This document shows positions 13,301 to 24,153 of a stretch of 64,000 nt of DNA, piece by piece. The notes beneath the pieces were generated by a model. It was not told where the DNA came from. It did not search any database and was given only the letters and a program-made list of their open reading frames with translations. Position numbers and translations under genes: made by a program. Origin of the DNA: Brachionus koreanus. Taxonomy: Eukaryota > Rotifera > Eurotatoria > Ploima > Brachionidae. The stretch covers positions 2,113,764-2,177,763 of the forward strand of contig PJRA01000313.1 in the NCBI GenBank assembly GCA_016987375.1, written 5' to 3'. Within the stretch, counting starts at the first letter, position 1. Every line of letters starts with the position of its first letter.

Positions 13301-14610
13301 GGCTCATCTGGTTTAAGTACTATTATTTTTTTTTAATCTTGTCTATGAAAACTCTTCTAAATAATAAATACAATTCTTTTAGCTTCATTTATAAAACAAT
13401 TCATTCTTGCAGCTGGAAATATTGACTTCAATGAAACAGCTGTTTTGAATAGCGAACAGTTAATATTTAGAAAAAACAATGGTTCTTCCCCAGAAGAATG
13501 TGCACGTAATTGTATTCGTGAATCAACGTTTGAATGCCAAATTTACACATATAACAAAGAGACAAGAGAATGCAAATGGTCATCAATTGGAGAGCTTTTT
13601 GATAGCCAAAATCCCTCGGCAAATTATTTTATTGAAAAACCAGGAGTTGAAATTTTTATCAGTATTATTTACTTAACTATTTATTAATTTTATATGAAAA
13701 AAATAATAATTTTTTAATCAAGAGGATCCTTTATATAACTTTATAAAATATCCTTCAAAAGTAACATCAATAGTTGATTATACAGTTGAGGATGCTACTA
13801 GTGAGAGTGATTGTGCTATCAAATGCAACAAAGAAAAATCTTTTAAATGCAGATCATTCAATTTTTGCAGCAGTGATGATGGAAAATCATTTCGATGTCT
13901 TCTCAGCGAGACAAATATTCACAGTTTAGATAAGGATCCTAATGTTGTTACTACTTCATTGTGTTCTCATTTTTCAAGTATTTTAAATAAATAAAATTAA
14001 TTAAAATATTAATTAATTAATTCAGAACGAGCTTTGAATGATTTTCAAATTTTTGCTCACACTCAACTAAGTGTGGAACCTCAAACAAAAATAAGTAGAT
14101 CGACAGTTGAATCGTGTGCAGAAATATGTGTTTTTGATGACTCTTTTTTTTGTAGAAGCTTTGATTTCGACACAGAACAAAGAACATGCTATTTGTACAA
14201 AGAAAATTTAGTTGATAAATATAATTTTGAATTAGGAATCAAAACAAATAAAAAAATCAATCACTATTCAAGTATTTTTGTGTTTAATCTGGTTAATTTT
14301 GAGTTATTTTATTCATTTTGATTTAAGGACAAGTTTATGAAAAAAATGGAAAGCTTAAAAATATTGAACCACTTGATAAACCATCTGGCATTGGTTCCGG
14401 TAAATTTTATCTTTAAATTCTCATATATAAAAATAAAATTTCAAATTTCAAAAAGGAACAATCGCTGGAATTTTGATAGTTATCTTAATTGGAGGATTTA
14501 TAATTGGAATTTTGTTTACATTTGCCTACTTAAAATTAAGTAAAAAGAATGATATGCTACCAGTTATGAAATTTGTCAACCCAAATTATTCAAGACAAAT
14601 AGACGAATAA
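10364..14610 (+). CDS. PAN/apple-domain type I membrane protein, tandem copy C
   Basis: Third paralogue in the same orientation. The ATG at 10364 begins a hydrophobic signal sequence (MFKLKLIIAIILIIEF). The ectodomain blocks recur (LPKLPDEFEARVE, YRGIPVNHFRSCQDW, YNFFEFKP, IDDSLVYAGE). Four PAN-like modules follow (for example SCAEICVFDDSFFCRSFDF near 14110-14170), then a membrane span split by an intron with donor near 14400. The tail ends LPVMKFVNPNYSRQIDE at 14608-14610. FVNPNY keeps the FxNPxY pattern seen in copy B. This copy has extra introns, one splitting the block that reads SSER-IFYSNQLKTF (donor near 11509), and longer introns near 11940-12050. It looks intact. Function is unknown; cell-surface binding and uptake is inferred from PAN modules plus tail motif. 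Confidence 0.8.
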
Positions 14611-15071
14611 TTATTTTTAAAATTAACAACTAATTTTTTTAAAAATTCACTAATAAATTTCTAAAAATTAGCCAATCTTTTTCTAATTTAAATTAATAAT
14701 AAAATTAAATTAATCTTAAAATTGAATGATTTTTAAAATTCACAATTTTTTAAAAAAATATTTTATTCCGGTAAAAATAAAATAAAATTTGTTTTTATAC
14801 AGATTTATAAAAAAAAATCATCTAAATAAAAAAATATCTATTTAGCTTATTTTTCAAATAATTTGAAATTCTTCAAATTATCTTCAAAATTAAGTGACAA
14901 AATTTAGAATATGAACAAAATGTTTCACAATAAACCGAGCGGATTATTTCAAATTTCGGCATTAATTTAAGCCATACATCCTACTTAATACAGCATTATT
15001 TAATATTTTATTTCTTAAAAAATAGTTTATATTTAATAATTTCAAATAATATTTAGACTAATACTAAAAAT
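14611..15071. other. Convergent intergenic region, two 3' UTRs
   Basis: 461 nt between the stop of PAN copy C (+) and the stop of the phosphatase (-). It is AT-rich, consistent with two facing 3' UTRs, with no coding exon seen. Confidence 0.5.
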
Positions 15072-18000
15072 TTACAAATCAAAAACTTGAGTCGATCTTC
15101 TTTTGCTTAAATTGTTACGATTTTCACTATAGTTTTCATTTGATGCACTGAAATTATTGTCAAAGTAATCATTATTTAATTGATCGATTTTTAGTGACTT
15201 GCGGTTGTTAAATTTATTTGATAAAGGATTTTTTAAGTTATTGATTAGATAGTAATAGTGGTTTTTGTTCGGCACATATTGAACGTTAATATTTAAATCC
15301 TTGTTAAATGTATAATTTGAATTTTGTCTTAATTTGTTTTTTGCCGACTGAACCATGCTGGAATTGAACGGAAATGGGCTATAGTCATGCTCTTCGCTTT
15401 TTTTGTTTTCATTTTTGTCAGCTTGATTATATTTTTTATTCGGCAAAGTTAATACTAAAAAAAAATAAAATTTTTAATATATTTTTAAGACTTTAATTTA
15501 TCGTTTGAGCTAATAACATGCATATTTAATACAGTCTAGAAAAAATTTTAAAAATAAAAATTAAGTATATAAAAATTCAAGTTAATTAAGACTGAAAAAT
15601 AATCATTACTATCCTTAATGATTAAAGTAATTTTAAAAATATTTAAAATTAAAAAAAAGAAATTTAATTATAATTCACTTTTATTTTCATTTAGATCAAA
15701 ATAAGAACTTAATTTAATGTAATTTTTATCTTATTTAACGTGTTTGTCTTCGATTTATGGAATTGGCATAAAAAATGGAACAAATTTTAAAAATTGTCTC
15801 TATAAATGCATTACATATATTGGAGTATTTTGTAAGCAGAGTTTAAAATTTATTTAAAAAATTGGATTACGCCTTTGTTGAATTTACAGAATCAAATCTG
15901 AATTAAAAAACATTTTGCAGTTGTAACTATTTTAGAATAAAAATCTCTTTTTTTTATAGACAGTACTGATTTGATACGAGGATTTAGCGATATTTTACGT
16001 GATTTTATTTAACTTTATTTTAACTTTTTAGATTTTTGAATTCAGAATTAGCTCTTCGTCTATCATTCTCTAGAGTTCTTGAAAATGTTAATGCTAATGA
16101 CTTTCTTGAAAAAATTTATTAAAAAATGAGTATTGATTTTATTTATTTGATTAAAAAATTTATTCCAAAAATATTCTAAATTTTCAATATAGTACATCTC
16201 TAAACAAAATTAAGAATACAATTTTTATGAGCGGTTTAAACACTGTTTATAAGCTAATTAACCAGAGTTTAAGAGCGGCTTTAAAACTGTTTCAGTGGCT
16301 TGTTAACTTTGTTTAGAAATGTACTGTAGACAAAGTCTCTAGATCAAAATTCAATTGAAATAATCTGGAAATAACTATGGAAATAATCTAAATCTAATAA
16401 AATTAGGCTTACGAATTTTTTTAGTTTATTGTTAAAGATTTTAACTGAAAAAAATTACAATTTTTTTACGTAAAATTGCAAAATATTTTCTTTCAGAAAA
16501 TTAGAAAATTCAAATTTTAAATGGAAAAATTCAAAAAAGAGTCAAAATCAATTGTTTTTTTGAAAAACGTTAATTTACTAAGCCTCAAAAGACAAATATA
16601 CGAAAAAAAGAATTATTATATGCCCTAATTTTTCAAACACTGCATGTCTAAGCACGGCGGTATAGCTTATTGGGAATGTTTCTTCGAAGAGTTTTCTTTC
16701 TGAGAGTCATGGTCAATTGGTCAATTGGTCAATTTACTAGTCGTGTATTGAAAAACTGATATTTTTGCTAAAAACTGATGAATTCGAATCTGACGAATAA
16801 CAAAAATGTCTGATAAATATTATTTTTCATATCTGATACTTCTATTTTTATCTGAGAAAAATAAATCTTATCTCTATCAATGGTAAATCTTGGTTTAATA
16901 AATTTATAGAGTTAAAATAATTTTTTAAAAAAATGCGAAAAAATATAAAAATCTTTTTTCAATCATTTATTTGCAGATTCTGAGTCAATATTCACAAAAT
17001 TCTTTCACCTTGGATCTTAATATTCTCAAAACATCAAAATATCAATTTTTAATTTTTAAGATAGATTTAATTAAAAGAAAAAATTTAAATTTAAATGATA
17101 ATAAATGTTACATTTTTATCTAAAAATATCTTAAAAAATATCAAATATTAAAAATAGCTGAGTGTAGTGATGTTGGTTAAGCTTGGTTAGCTGGTTAGCC
17201 AATTTAGATTAGCAGATTTTAGTTTAACCAATTTTCGGTTTTCTGACTATTTTGGTCGACCAAATTTTGACCTAAATTCAGTTATTTAAACAAATTTTGT
17301 AATTTTTTGAATTTTGAGTACGAAATTTAAAGTACAATAGTATTATTACTTTATTTTTTAAATAAAATTAAATTCACGCTTTTACTTATTCTTAATAAAA
17401 ATTATATATGATCTTGATCCTAAACTATTTTTTTTTCTAAATAGGAATGTTTAATTTTGAGAAAATTGCTTGCATAATACACAATCACTTTCAATTTTTT
17501 ACTTTAAAAAATCCTTTTAAATAATTAATAAACCAGAAAAATGCATATTCGGATTGTTTTTAATCTTGAATAAAAATAAAATGGATTTTTAAATTTTTCT
17601 AAGAGCGTTCTTCTTTAAGCAAGAAACGGTTTCATATAGATAAACAAAAATCAGAATTTTAGAACCAAGATTAATTTATTATCAATTTATAAAAATCTTA
17701 TATTTAAACATTTTAAATTTTGAAAAAATGATGTATATTTACAAAACAAACCTATCTTAGATTTGGCTGAAATCTAATTAATTTAACTCATTTGATAAAT
17801 ATTTAAGAGAAATTGTTTTTAATTAATTTCTAAATTACATCTATTTTTCATCTTATTGTTAAACTAATATTTCTAAGTCCAAAAATTTTTAACTTCTTAC
17901 ATAATTTCAAAAATAAAATTTTTTAGAAATAATGAATTTTTTATTTTTTTTTAATTATAATTTAATTATAGCATATTTTTTCGCTGTGAGACCAAATTTA

Positions 18001-21000
18001 AAACCAAATACTGGTTAACAAAAAATTTGGTGGACCAAATATAGGCTAACTTATTTTTGGTTAGCCAAAGTTGGCGATTTTAGTAGACCAAACATTGGTT
18101 AACCAACATCACTAGCTGAGTGTTAATATTTAAATTTAGAAAAGCTCAAATGTTTTAACTAAATAGATTAACTACTACTGTTAGAAGCATTTACAGCATA
18201 CGAGTAATAATGAGAATAAAAATTTCTAATAGTAATAAAAAACATGGGTGCTAATTAAATATTTAGATCTGTAGACTTACTGTCATATTTAGATGATTTA
18301 TGTTTCTTAAAAAATAAAAAAAAATTAATGATTAATTAAATTTTTTTTAAATGATAGCATTCTGTTAATAGCTTTTAAAAAAAAATCCAAACTCACATAA
18401 AAAGATTGAACTGGTTTATTGTGATCTTGTGAACTTTCTTTGGGATCAAATTTTTTTTCAGAATTAGAATTAATGTCCAGCAAAATTCCGTTTCGATAAT
18501 TTCGAGCACCAAATGTGTCCGAATAGGATTCTAAATTGGGGCCAGATTTGGACGTCTTGTTGACTCTTATTTCGACATATTTGTTTGGCAATTGATCAAA
18601 AACTCGTTCAGCTTTATTGTTTTGATTTGTGTCATTTCCAAAATCATTTTCGATCATATTATAAATAGCATTCCGAGTATTTTCGCTCAAATTGAATCGT
18701 TTATGGTGTATTTTAGTCCTAACTGGTGGCTTAGGTACTTCACTTGACTCCTCTGAATTCTCTTGATTATCACTCGTTTTCTGAGCTAATGTATCATAGA
18801 ATTGGGCTTTCATGGGTTGGTTCAATTGTCTCAAGTCGATCTCTTTGCTTGATGAAACTTTAGCGCTGTTAATCATATGCTTGAAATTAAGCATAGATAT
18901 AGATCCATCAGAAAAAGGCACTGCATCATCATTTTGATAGTTTATAACTGACTTAGGTATGTTATTATTTGCTTGCAGATCTAATTTAATTTGTTGATTA
19001 GAGTTCAATTTATGAGTTAAAAATTCACATCCACTACCAGGTTCTTTTTTACTCATTGATTTATCATTTAAATAAAGCTCAGTATTATCACTATTTTGCT
19101 GACTAAGATCACACTCACTTGATCTTTCACTAGTGCTGGACAGTTTTCGGGCTAGATTAGGACTAGCCAATACTGGAGTGCCATTGCTGTTTAATCTTGA
19201 AGCCGATCTGGTTCGATTTCCTGCTAGCCTTTCTTGATTTGAATCACTGTAAACAAAAAGACTTTTGCTAGAAAAGTTGTTCGACTCATTATTTTTGCTA
19301 TTATATGATATAGTAGATGTTGGCGTGCTTATTTTAGTCTGGTTCTTTTGTTTTATGTAAAGACTAGGCGAGTTTTCATATGAGTCGGCAAGGTTCGATC
19401 TTGGCAAGACTTTGGAAGCCGAATTTTTGGCGTTTGATGCTGATGAGGATGCGGAAGAGCTTGACGAAACGGATAACGGAGACGGAGACGAGGATACCGA
19501 TGAGAGGGACATTGGCGTGTGCATATTAGATGCATAGTTTTGAGTGTAATTTGTGATCGTTGGTGTGCTGTTTGGAGAAAATATTTGAAACATGTTTGGA
19601 ACTAGACGATTGATTTTTTGTTTAACACTTGTCAAAGGACTTTTAGTGATATTTGCACTTTTAATTTTGATATTTGGAGATTTTGGTGGTGTTAAATTAG
19701 ACGACTCTATAAATTCATTTTTTTTAATCATTGGTTTGCTTAGGTTTTGGTTACTGTAATCCATGTTGTTGTTGGCATCTATTGGATATATGCGATTTAT
19801 TTGAGTGCATAAATCGACTGGTGATGTATCACTTGATTTTTTATTTTCTGCATGTGACACAACAACTTTAGCTTGATTAAAATGGAAATTAAAATTAAAA
19901 AAAAAACAATTTTAATTACTAGTCTGAGTTTTAACCGGGTTGTTTTGATATTTTTCGGCTCTGTTACATAAGCTTTTTAAGTACTTTTCAAACAAAAGAG
20001 CCGTAGCACGCGCAAAAAATAAATATTGAGACTAAAAAATTATTTTTTTTAAATTCACTGCCAAACTAAAATTAACACTTTACTTGTGTTTGAATCATTG
20101 CTATCCGCTGTTCTCTCAGGGCTTTGGCAATTTCATACAGTGAAAATTTCTCATCCAGTTTCTGAAAAAAAAAGTAAAAATAATCATAATTCTTTTTTTA
20201 AAAAGATAAATTTCAATTTTGATTTTTAGTTTATTAGATTTAAAAAAATCGATTGTTTTAGTGTACGGTTGTACAAGACTCAGTAAAAAATGTGTTAACA
20301 TAAATCAAGATTGAATTAAATTTTAACTTTTTACTTTCTTCTACATATTCAATCTTTACGTAATAGTTGGGTTTAAACTAAGGCGTAAACCATTCGGACA
20401 AACCTGGTGACCCCCCTAAATTATATTTTTTTTTATAAATAAAACGTGACAAGATTTTTTTAAAATTTATATAACACTGAATCACCAAACTTTTTTTCAT
20501 GTTTTTTTTTATTAATTAAGAGATATTTGAAAAAACTAAAAAAATCTTTAAAAATAATATCATTTTTAAACAGAATATTCTAAAATTTACAGAATTCAAA
20601 AAAGATATATTTATTTAAAAAATTTATTCAAAAGAAACGAAGATTTACAAATGTTTCAAACGAGTCAAAATGACTGAGTTTTATGCTTTTAATGTTTAAG
20701 CTGCCTTTAATGTATAATGGATGAATTTATATAGGATAAAATTGATTGTATTTATTTTATAATTATATAATTTCTCAAATTTTACTTTTCCTTTCATCAA
20801 TTTTGTATTTTAATAAATTTTTATTTTCAATTTTTAGGGTAATTTTAATTATTTGTGATCTGTTTATCACTATAAATTTAACGGGGTAATGAATTGGGAA
20901 TTTTTGGACTTTTTTACCTAAAATTTTAAAATTCAAGTAAAAAAATTAAAATATCTTTTTGTGTATAAGATAAAACCATGTTATAAATATGATTAATATT

Positions 21001-24000
21001 ATATAAATAGCAAAATAACTAAAATTCTAGTATATTCTTAAAATATTTCGATTTTGATTGTCTAAATCAAGTCCGATAGTCACTTAAAATAAAAATAAAA
21101 ATTGAAAAATTTAAACATCATTTTATTTAATTCTTGGTAAAAAATTGTAAAAAGCGAAAAGCCACCATTTTTTTTACAATTTTATTTATCGATTAAATTA
21201 TTCAAATAATGATCTGATTAATATCTTTCAATTTCTTCAATAGTTTAAATTTGAGAATTTTCTATGAAAACAAATACTTTTTCTTTTAACTACTTTATCT
21301 AAGTTATTTAGATTTTATTAAGCTTATAAGATTATCTATTACTATTAACATTAATTTTTATTTTCTTTTTATAATTAGAAATAAAAAAGTTCTTAATATT
21401 TATTAGTTATTCAGGTTTTAAAGGCAAAAAACATTTTTAACGGGTGATGCATAAGTAAATGGACAAAAATTAAGTTAACTTGCCCGATCATGCAAATGAT
21501 CAGGGGATCATATATATATATATATATTTATTTATTAACTACTAAAAATTAGCTATAATATTGCAAAAAAAAATTTTTAAAATGGGACTTTCTGTTNNNN
21601 NNNNNNNNNNNNNNNNNNNNNNNNNNNNNNNNNNNNNNNNNNNNNNNNNNNNNNNNNNNNNNNNNNNNNNNNNNNNNNNNNNNNNNNNNNNNNNNNNNNN
21701 NNNNNNNNNNNNNNNNNNNNNNNNNNNNNNNNNNNNNNNNNNNNNNNNNNNNNNNNNNNNNNNNNNNNNNNNNNNNNNNNNNNNNNNNNNNNNNNNNNNN
21801 NNNNNNNNNNNNNNNNNNNNNNNNNNNNNNNNNNNNNNNNNNNNNNNNNNNNNNNNNNNNNNNNNNNNNNNNNNNNNNNNNNNNNNNNNNNNNNNNNNNN
21901 NNNNNNNNNNNNNNNNNNNNNNNNNNNNNNNNNNNNNNNNNNNNNNNNNNNNNNNNNNNNNNNNNNNNNNNNNNNNNNNNNNNNNNNNNNNNNNNNNNNN
22001 NNNNNNNNNNNNNNNNNNNNNNNNNNNNNNNNNNNNNNNNNNNNNNNNNNNNNNNNNNNNNNNNNNNNNNNNNNNNNNNNNNNNNNNNNNNNNNNNNNNN
22101 NNNNNNNNNNNNNNNNNNNNNNNNNNNNNNNNNNNNNNNNNNNNNNNNNNNNNNNNNNNNNNNNNNNNNNNNNNNNNNNNNNNNNNNNNNNNNNNNNNNN
22201 NNNNNNNNNNNNNNNNNNNNNNNNNNNNNNNNNNNNNNNNNNNNNNNNNNNNNNNNNNNNNNNNNNNNNNNNNNNNNNNNNNNNNNNNNNNNNNNNNNNN
22301 NNNNNNNNNNNNNNNNNNNNNNNNNNNNNNNNNNNNNNNNNNNNNNNNNNNNNNNNNNNNNNNNNNNNNNNNNNNNNNNNNNNNNNNNNNNNNNNNNNNN
22401 NNNNNNNNNNNNNNNNNNNNNNNNNNNNNNNNNNNNNNNNNNNNNNNNNNNNNNNNNNNNNNNNNNNNNNNNNNNNNNNNNNNNNNNNNNNNNNNNNNNN
22501 NNNNNNNNNNNNNNNNNNNNNNNNNNNNNNNNNNNNNNNNNNNNNNNNNNNNNNNNNCATTTTTATTTTTTGAGATATTCGCTTTTAATTTTTATCCATT
22601 TACTTATGCATCACCCGTTAGGTAGTGTTTTTTTCTCTAATAAAAATTATTTATTTTAGTTAATAAGATGAAATCACTTAATTTCACAGATTAAAAGATT
22701 AAAAAAATGAAACTCAAAATTCTTTTTCTTATTTTTCATATTTTTTTTCAATAAAAAAATTGGTAAAAAAATTTTTTAATCTTTTTACTTGAATAAAACT
22801 TAAATTTTTGCTCAAACTTTTTAAACGACTAATTTTTAGTTTATGCTTTAAAATATTCAAGAAAAAAAAAACTCACTGTTTCGTTTATCATTGCCCAAAG
22901 TTGATCAATTGCAATAATTGTTCCTGTTCGACCGCACCCTGCACTACAATGCACCACTAGAAAGTCATTGCTTAAGGGAAAATGAATCTTTTTATAATTT
23001 TTTTCATTTTGGTTTGAATTAAATTTTTGAAAATTTTCGTTGACAAGTTTGTTATTTTCAATCATTTTTTTGCGTACTAGACCAAGTATATTTATTATAG
23101 ATTCGATATTGTTTGGTACACCATGGTCAGGCCAGTTAATTAAATGAAACTGAGTAAATTCATACTCGAGAATCGACCGGTTATTGCTTTCTAAATTGGA
23201 CGCTGACTTTGAATTTAAGTCTTGCGTCATAAAACTTGGGTTATATATTACTTTTATTTGTCTTATTATACAATCATCCAAAACAATAGGCTTTGATTTC
23301 AAAGTAACATAATAATTTTTATATATACAAAAAGCTTCATTTTGGTCATCTGTCCAGTACCGGTGACACTTTAGCTTAAATAAATAATAAATAAATGTAA
23401 ATCCTAGATTTTATTCAGACAAACTTTTTGGCCTTCGTATTCGTTGCATGCACATAAAACAATTTTTACATTAAATTGAACTAGCATTCGAATGAAGTCA
23501 ACTATGGTTTCTTTGGTGGGTCCCTGAGCCGCAATGTACTTGTAGTAGCCGTCAAGGACATTAGTTATATAACTGGCATTGATGTAGTCACTTCCAGATT
23601 CATAGTTAGTTTCATCTGATTTTACCAGCTCCAATTTGACTCTGGACTCATCATCTTTAAATTTAACATAATTATCAATAAATTATTAAAATGATTTAAC
23701 TAAAGGTTAAATAATTGTAGATAATCTATCCACTATGCTTTAAGATTAATTATTAATAGAAAAATAGATAATTTGAAATAAAATGTTGATGATTGAAAGA
23801 ATCTAATAAATTAAAAATTATCCTAAAAACTACTTTTATAGACATTCGATTAAATATTTTATTTTAAATCAATCAATGTTGAATTAGTAGAAAAAAAATT
23901 ACAAGGAAGTATGTCCCGGTATCTGTTTTTCTTCCGATTGAACTCTTTTTCACCTTCGTTGGTCGACTTAAGATTCAACGACCGGATCTCGTTAGTCACT

Positions 24001-24153
24001 TCTTTTAATTTCTGAAACACAAACAAAAATTAATTAAAAAAAAAATATAAATAATTAAATTACATTAAAATCTTTTTGAATTGTTGGAATAAACTCGTTC
24101 GATTTAGTGAAATCAATAAAGCTGTTTATGACTTCAATTTGCGTCTTTTCCAT
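15072..24153 (-). CDS. PTP-PEST-like non-receptor protein tyrosine phosphatase
   Basis: Nine exons on the minus strand: 24153-24064, 24011-23903, 23654-23425, 23368-22877, 20161-20084, 20031-19920, 19871-18397, 18305-18281 and 15454-15072. They join in phase to 997 aa. The catalytic domain is N-terminal, as in PTPN12/18/22: NRYRDILPYDESRVKL, SDYINASYI, the WPD loop (Asp224), HCSAGCGRTG (nucleophile Cys284, Arg290) and the Q-loop QRIAMIQT (Gln331). The segment between WPD and the P-loop is about 25 residues longer than in human PTP-PEST, with an Asn/Lys-rich insert. The long C-terminal tail is Ser/Asn-rich and holds VPKPPVRTK, which resembles the SH3-binding PPKPPR site of PTP-PEST. Family members dephosphorylate adhesion and signalling proteins such as p130Cas. 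A 25-nt microexon (18305-18281) precedes the last exon. Two large introns (20162-22876 and 15455-18280) contain mobile-element remnants. Confidence 0.9.
16190..16326. mobile_element. 137-bp TA-flanked MITE with Tc1-like ends
   Basis: The right terminus read inward begins CAGTACATTTCTAAACAAAG. The left terminus begins TAGTACATCTCTAAACAAAA. That is about 17 of 20 positions identical in inverted orientation, each end bordered by TA (16188-16189 and 16327-16328), as expected for Tc1/mariner-type insertion. Inside are two direct copies of a GAGCGG-TTTAAA-CTGTTT block. It is far too short to encode a transposase, so it is non-autonomous. It lies in the last large intron of the phosphatase gene. Confidence 0.75.
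16650..16790. repeat. Possible decayed tRNA-like (SINE-type) sequence with 8-bp tandem repeat
   Basis: GGCGGTATAGCTTATTGGG at 16656-16674 resembles a tRNA 5' end with an A box (TAGCTTATTGG). ATTCGAATC near 16782-16790 matches the core of a B box. The two are about 110 nt apart, too far for a tRNA, and the stretch between contains GGTCAATT three times in tandem (16711-16734). No cloverleaf could be drawn. A degenerate tRNA-derived element is one reading, chance is another. Confidence 0.2.
17165..18114. mobile_element. 950-bp non-autonomous hAT-type element (MITE) with 8-bp target duplication
   Basis: The ends are perfect 16-bp inverted repeats, TAGTGATGTTGGTTAA on the left and its reverse complement on the right. 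They are flanked by an exact 8-bp direct repeat GCTGAGTG (17157-17164 and 18115-18122). An 8-bp duplication and ends fitting YARNG (TAGTG) are the hallmarks of the hAT superfamily. Both subterminal regions carry many short TTGGTTA/GGTTAGCC/ACCAA motifs in both orientations, as transposase-binding subterminal repeats do. No long open frame is present, so it is non-autonomous. It sits in an intron of the phosphatase gene. Confidence 0.88.
21440..22618. mobile_element. Mariner/Tc1-like element with TA duplications; interior lost in assembly gap
   Basis: The left end begins ACGGGTGATGCATAAGTAAA and the right end is its reverse complement. The two ends agree at 33 of the first 34 positions. Each is bordered by TA (21438-21439 and 22619-22620). 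TA target duplications with long terminal inverted repeats indicate the IS630-Tc1-mariner superfamily. Only about 157 bp of the left arm and 61 bp of the right arm are readable; the rest is 961 Ns. The apparent total, about 1.18 kb if the gap size is right, suits a mariner. No transposase can be confirmed. It lies in the intron between the P-loop and Q-loop exons of the phosphatase. Confidence 0.85.
21597..22557. other. Assembly gap (961 Ns)
   Basis: A run of 961 undetermined bases entirely inside the mariner-like element. The likely cause is collapse or failure on a multicopy repeat. Its true length is unknown. Confidence 0.99.

Noticed and set aside
1804..14610. Polycistronic or bacterial-type operon for the three PAN genes
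   Set aside because: Each has its own signal peptide, many spliceosomal introns and intergenic gaps of 265-355 nt; no trans-splice evidence is visible.
15072..15446. A separate small minus-strand gene of 124 codons
   Set aside because: It starts without an ATG; a TTTTAG acceptor at 15455 and the phase-1 microexon at 18305-18281 join it in frame to the phosphatase as its last exon.
16660..16790. A functional tRNA gene
   Set aside because: A- and B-box-like motifs are about 110 nt apart and no cloverleaf could be drawn.
21561..22625. Long open frames of 327-354 codons on both strands across the gap
   Set aside because: They consist almost wholly of undetermined bases; no sequence supports them.
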